From positions 34,744,422 to 34,808,421 of the forward strand of contig NC_080048.1 in the NCBI RefSeq assembly GCF_026212465.1: DNA of 64,000 nt, read 5' to 3'. The notes under the pieces are model-generated. The model searched no databases. It saw nothing but the letters and a program-made list of their open reading frames with translations, and was not told the DNA's origin. This DNA is from Amaranthus tricolor. Taxonomy: Eukaryota > Streptophyta > Magnoliopsida > Caryophyllales > Amaranthaceae. This document shows, piece after piece, positions 1-9,927 of this stretch. The position numbers and the translations under genes are program-made. The stretch's first letter is position 1. Every line of letters begins with the position of its first letter.

Positions 1-311
1 AATGGCCTTTTACTTTTCTGCGCTCTCTACTAATTTCTAGTGTGGTCTGAACAGCTTGCAACAATGAGGAGAAATGAGAATACAAAACGCAATTCACGGC
101 GTCGTTTCAGCTATGCTATTTTCTTTTAGGCGTTTCTCAAAGAATATGGAAAATCTAGTCTTGTTAATTGTGAATCAACATGTTACTTCACCACTTAAGA
201 TTAAGAGTTTAATTTGTTACTAGTAGTTTTTTTTTTTTTTTAATTTTGTTTGTTTGCAAAATTGCAATAAAAAGATTATTATAAAAGTGTTTATTAAATA
301 ATTGTTGATGG

Positions 312-358
312 TTGGTTGTTGCTTGTTGCTTGTTGCTTGTTGCTTGTTGCTTGATGTT
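312..358. repeat. Heptamer microsatellite (GTTGCTT)n
   Basis: About five head-to-tail copies of GTTGCTT, bordered on both sides by related TTGGTTGTT units. It is a simple repeat with no visible coding role. Confidence 0.8.
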
Positions 359-894
359 TGTTGGTTGTTGTCTTTTTATAAAGAAGATTGTTTATCTGGC
401 AGAAATTGTTGTTGTTTTATTGGCTTTTCAACTAGCTGGATTAATTAGCTCGTCAGAAGATATTTGGTGAAATTAAGCACTGTTCATTGGTGTTTTATTG
501 AGAAAAATAGGGGTAAATAAATCAAAACTCAATGAACAAATCTAACAAAACTAAATTTCTTTTTATATCTAAAAATCCACTAAAAACAGTCATTATTTTT
601 TAATTTATCAAATAATAATCTAAAGTCAATCAAATGCTAAAAGCTAAAATCCAACTTAAAAATTGTTTACCAAAATAATAGGATATTTGATAAATAGATG
701 TTGGATGATGATTTTATTAGTTGACTTATTTGACCAACTTCAAGTATTGTCTTTTTTAAAAAAAATTGCATGTAACATGGCGAGCTTTGGTTTAAATATT
801 TTATCAGGTCGAACTTTAAATATTGTTTTTTAAATGGGACGACCCATTATATATTTTTATTAGTTGACTTAGTTGACTTAGTTTTCATCCAAAC

Positions 895-1115
895 ACATTC
901 TTGTGAGACTGTCTCTAAATGGGACGACCCATTATATATTTTTAAAATATTATAAGTAGGCATGAAGAATAATTTAAGCAGACATTTAAGATATTGAAAG
1001 TAGGCATTTATAATACGGTAAGTAAGCATTAAGGATAATGTAAATAAGTATTAAAAATATGGTAAGTAGACATTAATCTTTAATGGGTTGGGTTTGAGAT
1101 ACGTCTCTCAAGAAA
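895..1115. repeat. Dispersed repeat with 20-bp GTAAGTAGGCATTAAGGATA-like units
   Basis: Several degenerate units of about 20 bp (a GTAAGTAGACATTA-like core) lie between a left border containing GTGAGACTGTCTC and a right border containing GAGATACGTCTC. The borders form a short inverted repeat. A second copy with the same unit lies at about 38585-38900. The structure suggests a non-autonomous DNA element, but the target-site duplication is not clear. Confidence 0.55.
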
Positions 1116-1371
1116 CTAGCTAATAAACTTTTACCTATTGATGACCTAAACATCAGGTTGCTTGCTAGCGTGATTGTCAACTTGCCACATGTGCAGCTAA
1201 CTACCAAGTGCGCTCCTACATATACAACCTTGCTACAGCTACAACCAATTTAACTGACATTCATCAAGTGAAATATCTATCGAATGAACATTAAATTCAA
1301 AATTCGTCCTATCAAATACAATACTTAAAATTTGTAGATGAAAAATTTATTTTTAGAAATATTATTATGAG

Positions 1372-1559
1372 TGTTAAAAATTAGAGAGAAAAGGAGGAAA
1401 CAAAATGAGTAAAAGTTAGAAGATGGAGATGTTTTTACTCATTGGTGTGGTTTTTTACATTGGTGAACTTCCATATTATAGGTAAGTTCATCTACAATTA
1501 CATTGAATACATTCATATTAGGGTAATTCATTAATTATCTTTCACACTATATTTCAACA
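1372..1559 (-). repeat. 3' LTR of the Copia element
   Basis: A 188-bp copy of the sequence also found at 7915-8116. On the minus strand it starts TGTTGAAATA and ends TTTTTAACA, giving the usual TG...CA ends. It differs from its partner by scattered substitutions and small indels, which implies an old insertion. Confidence 0.85.
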
Positions 1560-1570
1560 CTCCCCCTTGA
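1560..1570 (-). other. Polypurine tract of the Copia element
   Basis: On the minus strand the sequence TCAAGGGGGAG sits directly against the start of the 3' LTR. That is the position and composition of the plus-strand primer of an LTR retrotransposon. Confidence 0.8.
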
Positions 1571-1699
1571 ATGCATTCTAATTATGTAAAAAAATATATT
1601 ATTACAATATTTCTATTTAATACTGCCTCGTTAAAAACCTTGTCAGGAAAAACTCAATGGGATAAAAACCTGAACGAAGGGAAAAAGAGTGTAGTGAGT

Positions 1700-2330
1700 A
1701 TGATTCTCCCCATGAGTTCAACAGATATCTCGTAGATGACACATTCCAATTTTATATACAAGTTGCTCCAATCTCTTTGATGGAAGGAACTTTGTGAACA
1801 GATCTGCAAGATTTTCACTTGATTGAATTTGTTTGACTTTTACTATTTTATACTTCTAGAGTTCATGTGCAAAGAAAAGTTTTGGTGCTATGTGTTTGGT
1901 TTTATCCCCTTTTATGAAGCCTTCACTAACTTGTTCAATACAACCGGTATAATCTTCAAAAATTACAGTTAGAGAATTTATTATCGAGTTTATCCCACAT
2001 TCATCTTGAATGTGACCAATTACTGACCTTAAGTAAACGCATTATCTACTTGTTTCATAAAGGGCGATCAATTCTGCATGGTTTGATGATGTAGCTGTTA
2101 GTGTTTGTTTCGTGGATCTCCAAGATATTGCAGTACCTCCATATGTGAATACATATCCATTTTGTGATTTAGCCTTATGGGGATCTGATAAGTATCCAGC
2201 ATCTGCATATCCAACCAGAGTAGCATCTTGCTTTAATCGATAAAATAGTCCAAAATCTTTAGTTCCTCAAAGGTAGCGTAACAAATGTTTTATCCCACTC
2301 CAATGTCTCTATGTTGGTGAATTGCTATAT
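1700..2330 (-). pseudogene. Copia RNase H region (fragmented)
   Basis: Translation of the minus strand gives recognisable RNase H blocks of Copia polyproteins: a segment like FYRLKQDATLVGYADAGYL near 2170-2250, then a TAISWRSTKQT-like block near 2100-2130 and an ATSSNHAELIALYE-like block near 2050-2095. The frame is interrupted several times. This is the C-terminal domain of the polyprotein and leads into the polypurine tract and 3' LTR. Confidence 0.7.
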
Positions 2331-2455
2331 CTAGCTAATAAATTAACAGCGAAAGCAATATCAGGTCTTGTATTATTAGCTAGATACATCAGAGCTCCAA
2401 TTGCGCTAAAATATGGCACTTTAGGGCCAAGAATCTCCTCGTCTTCTTCACAAGG

Positions 2456-3400
2456 TCAAAATGGATCATCTTTTGGTTTTAATGATCGCACTATCATTGG
2501 AGAGCTCGGCGAATGAGCTTTGTCCATATGAAATCTTTTTAGAACCTTTTTTGTATTGTTGGATTGGTGCACAAAGATTCCTCCCCTTAAGTGCTCTATT
2601 TGTAAACTAAGGCAAAATTTTGTTTTCCCAAGATCTTTTATTTCAAATTCTTTCATCGGATATTTTGCAATTTGTTCAAGCTCTTTGGGAGTTCCAATGA
2701 TATTAAAATCATCAACATAAACTGCAATTATAGAAAATCCTGATTAAGTCCGTTTAACAAATACACAAGGACTGATTTGATCATTTTTGAATCCTTCTTT
2801 CAGAAGATATTCACTAAAAGGGTTGTACCACATTCTTCCAGATTGTTTTAGTCCATAAAGTGACCTTTTCAGCTTTATGGAAAACATTTCTTGTGATTTG
2901 TGATTTTCTGGAAATTTAAGTCCTTCAGGGACTTTCATATAAATGTCTGTATCAAGTGAACCATATAAATATGCGGTCACAACATTCATAAGTTGCATTT
3001 GCAAATTGTTTGAGACAGTTAGACTTATCAAGAATCTTAGTGTAGTCGCATCTACTACTGGAGAATACGTTTCTTCATAATCAATCCCTGGTCTTTAAGA
3101 AAAACCTTGTGCTACAAGTCGTGCCTTATATCTAACCACTTTATTTTTCTCATTTCTTTATCTTACAAACACCCATTTATAGCCGACCGGTTTTATACCA
3201 TTTGGTGTTTTGGTAATTTGTCCAAAAACTTCTCGTTTCTCAAGTGACTTTAATACCGCTTGAATAGCATCTTTCCATTTTGGCCAATCATTTCTATGCC
3301 GACGTTCTTGCATCATTCTTGGTTCTATATTATTATCATCAAGTGTTATTTCGGTGGCGATTGAATGAGCAAGTGCATCATTAACAATAACATTCTTTCA
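2456..3400 (-). pseudogene. Copia reverse transcriptase (broken)
   Basis: Minus-strand frames at 2744-3031 and 2456-2730 encode the Copia RT core. Visible blocks are VVTAYLYGSLDTDIYMKVPE, RSLYGLKQSGRMWY, the catalytic YVDD (AVYVDDFNIIGTP, near 2700-2740) and the EFEIKDLGKTKFCLSLQIE block. The Asp that normally precedes VVTAYLYG (motif A, metal-binding) reads Asn, and a stop separates the two frames just before the YVDD block. The enzyme would be dead. Confidence 0.85.
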
Positions 3401-4939
3401 ATTTATTTGCCTTTTAGTTGAAATGCAATTAATTGAAATTTCATTGTTATCTTTTATATCATTATTTTCTTCTTCTCTGAGATTTTCATCCTCATCTCCA
3501 AAATTTGTTTCTTTACAATTCATTGAAGAAGTAATATTGATAACATTTGCCATTTCATTCAACCTTTTGGATTTTCTTTGTTTCAAATCCTTTGAGCCAA
3601 GTGGTCTTCCATGCTTCCGCCGTGCAATAGATTCATTTTCAGTGGCTTTGTTATCAATGGGAATTTCAATTCGTGCCAGAACATTTGCCGCAGGAATATA
3701 TGATTTTGTCACTTGTTTTGTTTCTACAAATGCATCAGGTAATCTATTTGCAATATATTGATTATGGACAATTTTTCTAACTTCTTGTTCAGAAGCATTC
3801 GTTTTTGGATCATATATTTTCAAATGCATTACATTCCATGTGAGATCTATTTCCTTCTTATTTGGGTCCACTTTCTCTCCCCCTAAGGATGGGAATATTG
3901 TCTCATTAAAATGACAATCTACAAATCTAGCATTAGATAAATCACTAGTCATTGGTTCTAAATATTTGATAATTGATGGGCAATCAAATCCAACATAAAT
4001 TCCCATCCTTCTTTATGAACCCATTTTTGTACGTTGGGGTGGTGCAATAGGGACATATACTGCACATCCAAATATTTTCAAGTGTGATATTTTTGGTTTT
4101 TGAGCATGCACTAATTGTTGTGGTGAATATTTATGATAAGAACTTGGTCTCAATCTTATTAATGATGATGCATGCATTATTGAATGGCCCCACGCAGATG
4201 ATGGCAATTTCGACCTCATTAATAATGGTCTTCCTATTAATTGGAGTCTTTTAATCAATGATTCAGCCAGACCATTTTGAGTATGAACATGAGCTACTAG
4301 ATGTTCTACGTCAATTCCAATTAACGTACAATAATCATTAAAAGTTTGAGATGTAAATTCTCTGGCATTGTTAAGCCTTATTCGCTTAATTGTATAATCT
4401 GGAAATTGATTTCTCAATCGAATGATTTGAGCAAGTAATTTCGCAAATGACACATTTCTAGTTTGTAGGAGACTTACATGTGACCATCGTGTTGAGGCAT
4501 CAATCAATACCATAAAATATCTAAATGTTCCAGAAGCAGGATTAATTGGCCCACATATATCTCCATGAATTCTTTCTAGAAATTTAGGAGTTTCAGTAGC
4601 AATTTTATTTAAAGATGGTCTAATTTCCAATTTGCCTTGTAAGCATGCAGAATATGATAATTCATTTGGTTGGGGAATTCTCATTTTCTTCATTGGATGC
4701 CCAATTGAATTTTCAATAATTTTTCGCATCATTCCCACACTAGGATGACCCAATCGGTCACGCCATAAATTCATCATTTCTTTATTATCTAACTTCTGGT
4801 TAGACACCATATTTATCTCAACTGGTTTTATATTAATGCGATATAATCCCGATGAGTATGCTGGTAATTTTTCATGAATGTTTTTCTTTCCGCATTTTTC
4901 AGATGTGATGCATAAATATTTAGTATGATTTTTGGTCAT
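3398..4939 (-). pseudogene. Copia GAG-pre-integrase and integrase (broken)
   Basis: The frame at 4013-4939 carries the pre-integrase block (WRDRLGHPSVGMMRK, then a CLQGK zinc-binding block in which one expected Cys reads Tyr) and the integrase core: HGDICGPI with the first catalytic Asp, a second block reading RLNNAREF where RLDNAGEF is expected, and the third block NGLAES with its Glu. The frame at 3398-4006 continues into the integrase C-terminal and linker region (MGIYVGFDCPSIIKYLEP and following). The second catalytic Asp is lost and there is a stop between the two frames. Confidence 0.85.
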
Positions 4940-5215
4940 TGTTTCTAAATAATAACCATTTTTGGCTTACATCTTTGAAACTTATGAGATTTCGTCGAGA
5001 TTTACTCGAATACAGAGCATCATTAATTATTAGTTTTGTCCCATTAGGAAGTATTATTTGAGCCTTTTCATATTCTTCTATTAGTGTAGTAGTTTCAGAG
5101 ATTGTGGTGACATCTGTTTTGACCATCTTCAACTAAAAAAAGTATTCTTTGTGCTTTAGGATAGCGTGAGTTGTTCCACTATCTAGGAGGCATTGATATT
5201 TGAATCAATTTTCTA
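4920..5215 (-). pseudogene. Copia aspartic protease (broken)
   Basis: Minus-strand translation near 5150-5200 gives QCLLDSGTTHAIL, the DSG active site of a Copia protease. A stop follows about ten codons later, and the rest of the domain (IILPNGTKLIINDALYSSKS, then RRNLIS) continues in the same direction at 4920-5132. The active-site triad itself is intact. Confidence 0.75.
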
Positions 5216-5352
5216 TCCATATCTTCATATCAAATAAATAGATAGTTAAAATAAAATTTCATTAACATTAGATGATATCAATACATAAAAAGGAGATTGC
5301 ATATAAAAAGGAAATACAACTAAATAAGCACCACAACATTGTTAAGAAAAAT

Positions 5353-6421
5353 TCAAATATCTTCATCATATTCTTTATCATTTTCATCGTCATCTAAATA
5401 GAAGTTTGAAAGGTCAAGATTAGGCATTGACGTGCTTGCTTTATTATAAGGATCGACATTGGGCATTGAGGTGCTTGTTTCATTAAAGTTTGCTTCCAAA
5501 CCTTTTCCCTTTTTCTTTTGGACCAAATGTTTGGCAATACGACATGTACGTGCCCAATGCCATGCCATGCCACATTTGTAACAAATACTTTCTTTTCCTT
5601 CTTGATGGCTATTTTTATTGTGATATCCAATTTGTTTTCCCCTTCGAGAATTATAATTCTAATGACCATTTTGACAATTTTGGGGAAAGTGGCCTCTACC
5701 GAATCCTTGAAACTTTTTACCATGTCCATTAAAATTTCCACGACCTTGTCTTCGTTCTCTTTCTCGGAAATTTCCGCGTCCTCTACCACGGTTATTATAA
5801 TTTCCACGGCCTTTATTTTCAATAGGTCTCATTATGAGTTTTCCAAACAAGATCACTATGTTGTTCAGCCAGTGAGAGTACTACATTCAGATCTGAATAT
5901 CTATTGAAATTTCTTTCCTATATTGTTATTGCAGAATAATGTTTGATGGATGAAAAGTAGATAATGTGAGTTCAATCAATTTTGCATCAGTCACCGGGTG
6001 CTCACAATATTTCAAAATTGATGCAATTCGGTATAATGTTGAATTGTACTCACTGAGAGTCTTAAAATCAGAAAATCTTAAATTCTTCCACTCATGTCTA
6101 GCTTGTGGAAGAAGCACCCTTTTGTGGTGATCAAATCTTTCAACAAGAGAGTCCCACAATATTTTAGGATCTTTTATGAATAAATACTCACTATCACAAA
6201 TATGATGCCTCAAGAGGACTAAGGGTTTGACCTTTTCTTGATTTGTAGCTACCTTTATTTTGGTAGCTTGAGTTCCATCTATTGGATCCTTTTCTTTTAC
6301 CTCCAATACAATATGTTCAAGTCCTTGAGCAGTTCATGATGATGACATCTTCTTTCCATTCTAAGAATTTTTGTCCAGTTAAGTCTAATATGTTGAATAT
6401 TCTTTTTGTAATTTCTACCAT
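5353..6421 (-). pseudogene. Copia gag with CCHC zinc knuckle (broken)
   Basis: The segment begins at a plausible ATG at 6421 (MVEITKRIFNILDLTGQ) and continues through the UBN2-type gag core at 5926-6306 (for example WDSLVERFDHHK and NLRFSDFKTLSEYNSTLYRI). Next come an Arg/Gly-rich stretch at 5659-5856 and a CCHC-type knuckle (CYKCGMAWHWARTC) near 5540-5590. At least three frame breaks separate these blocks. A role in RNA packaging is inferred from the family. Confidence 0.75.
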
Positions 6422-6539
6422 ACTTGCTATATAATATATAATTGTTTTGTAAGTATATGACAATATAATAATTCTTATATTTTCATAATAATAAACCATT
6501 AGAAAAATTATGATTTTTTAATTTCATGATCTTCTCCCC

Positions 6540-6608
6540 CTTGGTTTATTATTATGAATTTGTTGTGGATAATAAATTTAGGAATAAATTAAGAACAAAA
6601 GAAATAAC

Positions 6609-6670
<62 letters not shown>

Positions 6671-7899
6671 GGAGAAGAACAAAAAAAAGTTAAAGATAAT
6701 AAATGCTAAAGAGGGTAAAAAAAATAGCATATACATAATATATTAGTATAATTTATCATACAAAATGCACTAACAAACAAAAGAAAATATGACAACGAAA
6801 ATCATGTGCATTTTGTTTCTTCGTCTTCAAAATAAATTACTTATAATTATTATAATTCCTAATGCTACAAGAAGGACCACCAAACCCATAATTAAGGAGA
6901 TATATAATTTGAGTTTGGCAAATTTTTCTTCAAATCTAAAAGTAAGGAAAGAGGAAGAAGCTGGATTGTTTTTGTGATGGGGGTACATTGTCGGTGGAAG
7001 GAAGAAGGAGAAGGAGGGTTTTTGATGTAAAGAGTAAAGTTGAAAGGATAAGGGATATGTGGTAAAAAAATTAGGATAATCCGATTTTATAGAGGTTATC
7101 CCAAATTGTACAATATACCTTATTATTTATATATACTTAAAAAAAATACGTAAAGTAAAAGGTAAATAAAATAAATGCACATGGATATAAACGCAAAAAC
7201 TGCAAATAAAAAATGCACATATAAATATACGAGAATAAAAAATGCTAACCGTCCATTTAGGGGGTAAAAGAAAAATAATTAGCCACCCATATAGGTGGTT
7301 TAAAGAGTAACAAAAGAAATAAATAATACTAAATGGACAATAAAAAAAATTAACTAGCCATATAGGCGGTATAAAATAATAACAAAAGCAATAAAGTGTC
7401 CTTGTCATCCGTAAAGGTGACGTATTGTCCAATAAATTATTTTATGGGTTATTTATCTTGCAATGTTTAGTACTTATTTCTCCCTCATCATCTTTGGTTT
7501 TGTTATTACTTGGTGAAGGTTTATTTTCGGTTGATGTTGTTGGAGCATTATTAGTTGGTTGTATTGATGAATTATTTGTTGGTCGTACTGGTGGAATATT
7601 AGTCGGTGGAACTAGTGGATTATTAGTTAGTTGTACATGTGAATTACGAGTTGGTGATACTGGTGAAAACATTAGTATTATTAGGATTATTATGTCGGAG
7701 CTGATTTAAATCAGTCCTTGCTGGGTTTGTAGTGAAGGGTATGGAATTATGCTCAATTATAAAATATAAAAATGTGTTATAAATACCTTGGATGACGATG
7801 TTGATATCATTTGATTGTTGGTCCATTTGTGTGTACCGATGAAGAAAAATGCTTAATTAGGTTTTAAAAATATTACCTTTTTGATTATTAAGGGTAGAG
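6540..7899 (-). other. Copia 5' leader, non-coding
   Basis: About 1.4 kb of AT-rich sequence lies between the 5' LTR primer site and gag, with only short open frames, none recognisable. It includes the AAT-type microsatellite annotated separately. The Pro/Thr/Asn-rich frame near 7442-7672 has no match I can name. Confidence 0.5.
6608..6672. repeat. (AAT)n microsatellite
   Basis: About 20 uninterrupted copies of a TAA/ATA trinucleotide within the leader of the Copia element. Confidence 0.95.
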
Positions 7900-7914
7900 C
7901 TGGTGCTGATAATG
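7900..7914 (-). other. Degenerate tRNA primer-binding site of Copia
   Basis: Directly inside the 5' LTR the minus strand reads CATTATCAGCACCAG. The TATCAG core matches the usual plant Copia primer site for initiator Met-tRNA (TGGTATCAGAGC), and the rest has diverged. Confidence 0.55.
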
Positions 7915-8116
7915 TGTTAAAACTTAGAGAGATAAGGAGGAAATAAAATGAGTAAAAGTTAGAAGATGAAGATGTTTTTACTCATTGGTGTGGTTTTTTA
8001 CATCGGTGAACTTGTAGTTCATCTACAATTACATTGAATGCATTCACATTAGGGTAAATTTATTAATTAACTTTCACACTATATTCATTAATTACCTTTC
8101 ACAGTATATTTCAACA
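7915..8116 (-). repeat. 5' LTR of the Copia element
   Basis: A 202-bp partner of the LTR at 1372-1559. It is longer mainly because of a local duplication of an ATTCATTAATTA-CTTTCAC block near its right end. It ends 436 bp before the start codon of the B-box gene. Confidence 0.85.
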
Positions 8117-8552
8117 ATAAAAGACTATTTCTCAATTAAATAAATTCAAATAAAAAATTTATATACTATTACTTTGTATTATTAAATTATTTAATTTCTA
8201 TAAAACGGTCGTCTTTAAGATTAAATCATCTCAACTCATGCTACATATAAACACAAGTCACCGACCATCTCTTTCCTCTTAAATATATATTTTTTTTCAT
8301 GTATATCGTTGAGTTTCCGTTCTTTCACTTTTCATTCTTTCTTCACAAAACCCACCCAAAAAATTTGGAGCTTAGTTCAATTCCCATTTCTAATTTCCAT
8401 GAAAAAGAGTCTTTTTTAAGTACAAGTTTTAATATTGTTAATCTCTTTTGATTTTACATGATTTATTAATTATCAAACTCATGAAATTTTCTTCCAAATT
8501 TGAATTTCTGTACAATTAGAAACTATAGAGTAGAAGGGTGAGGAAGAGAAAA

Positions 8553-8867
8553 ATGAGGACACTTTGTGATGTTTGTGAAGGTGCTGCTGCCATTTTCTTC
8601 TGTGCTGCTGATGAGGCTGCGCTTTGCCGTGCTTGTGATGAGAGGGTATTTTCCAAGCTATTTTCTTTTTTGGGTTTTTTTTAAAAATTTTTTTTTAGTA
8701 ATTGTTGCTAATTTTTTTTATTATTTGTTTTATTATTGAAGTATTTGTGTGTGAAAACCCAGTTTACTTCATTTGGTTTTTTTTTGCTGAATTTGATCAA
8801 AAACAAATTAGGGATTTTGAGGAATCAATTCTATGTAAAGTTTAGTTGATGGGTGAGAATTCAGGAA

Positions 8868-8907
<40 letters not shown>

Positions 8908-9880
8908 TGAGTTGGGTCTACTTTATACCAACTTATGGTGTATATTAGCTGTTAGCATTTGTGGTGATAGAAGACAGTTTGAAATTGAAGTGAATGTGAC
9001 ATGTCATTGTTAATACTCTGATAAGTGTCATTGTTTTAAGCTATTTTTCAACCATTTTTCAAACGGCGAACCAACTACCGAATTATGTGTCACTGCTAAG
9101 ATTTATGAGTATTGAACTCACAAGATAAATTGGTATGTTGAATTGTGTTTAGACTTCAGAACATGCTCCTCTGTCCTTATGAATTTGCAATATTGTTCAA
9201 ATGGACTCTTTTAACGGAAAGGTGAGAAATTGGTTTTAAATGAAAAGAGCGATTGTATTGTGTGGATGATATCAATAGAGTTGAATGTGTAGATTGTATT
9301 AGAAAAAGTGGTTGGATAAATAAGTAAATGAGCCAAAGCCAAAATAAAAAATGAGATAAAATGAGAGGGGCAAAGAGAGTATACATTGTTTAATCAAACT
9401 TTTCATTAACTCTTTATTTAATCTTATAGAAGATGATTGCTAACTTATGTATAGTGAAAGGGAAGAAAAAAGAGAATCAACGAGAAGAGAGAAGAAGCTA
9501 GCTAAGCTAATAGAAACGGAGTGTTAGGGCCATCTCGGATATTTTAAGAGCTCTAAGCGAAAATTCAAATTCGAATGTGCACGTTTCATTTTATTTTATT
9601 TTTTGATTAAACAAGACAATAATTTGCTTGTTTAACCCAATTAACCTATAAAATACAACAAATTAACAATATATGTAATTGGCTACCTAGATTTAATGAT
9701 TTTCTCCAAAAGAGAAAATACCAAACAATTTCGAGTAACCATTAACCCATGAATAATAATTGAAAAGCACTACTACGTAGTCATTAACAAGGTAATGGAT
9801 AACTATTATTTATGAAAATTATTGATATGAATTATACAATGACTAAAACGTGTTGCTTTTTCAAATAAAAATAATATTAC

Positions 9881-9927
<47 letters not shown>

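Larger units (their letters stand above)
1..1371. other. AT-rich intergenic DNA, no gene seen
   Basis: No coding sequence can be supported here. The stretch holds a short tandem repeat of GTTGCTT near 312-355, a poly-T run near 228-241 and the small dispersed repeat annotated separately at about 895-1110. The single short open frame near 847-1029 falls within that repeat and matches nothing I recognise. Confidence 0.6.
1372..8116 (-). mobile_element. Copia-type LTR retrotransposon, full length but decayed
   Basis: A 6.7 kb element on the minus strand with LTRs at 1372-1559 and 7915-8116, a polypurine tract next to the 3' LTR and a degenerate initiator-Met tRNA primer site next to the 5' LTR. 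Read on the minus strand the order is gag, protease, integrase, reverse transcriptase, RNase H. Integrase before reverse transcriptase is the diagnostic Copia order. The reading frame is broken by stops and frameshifts at many points and catalytic residues are altered, so it is no longer autonomous. No matching target-site duplication is visible: the 5 bp outside the two LTRs are ATGAG and ATAAA. About 1.4 kb of non-coding leader separates the 5' LTR from gag, which is long for this superfamily. Confidence 0.9.

Noticed and set aside
7127..7432. Hydrophobic minus-strand frame of 101 codons in the Copia leader
   Set aside because: Low-complexity AT-rich sequence with tandem-like repeats and no homologue I recognise.
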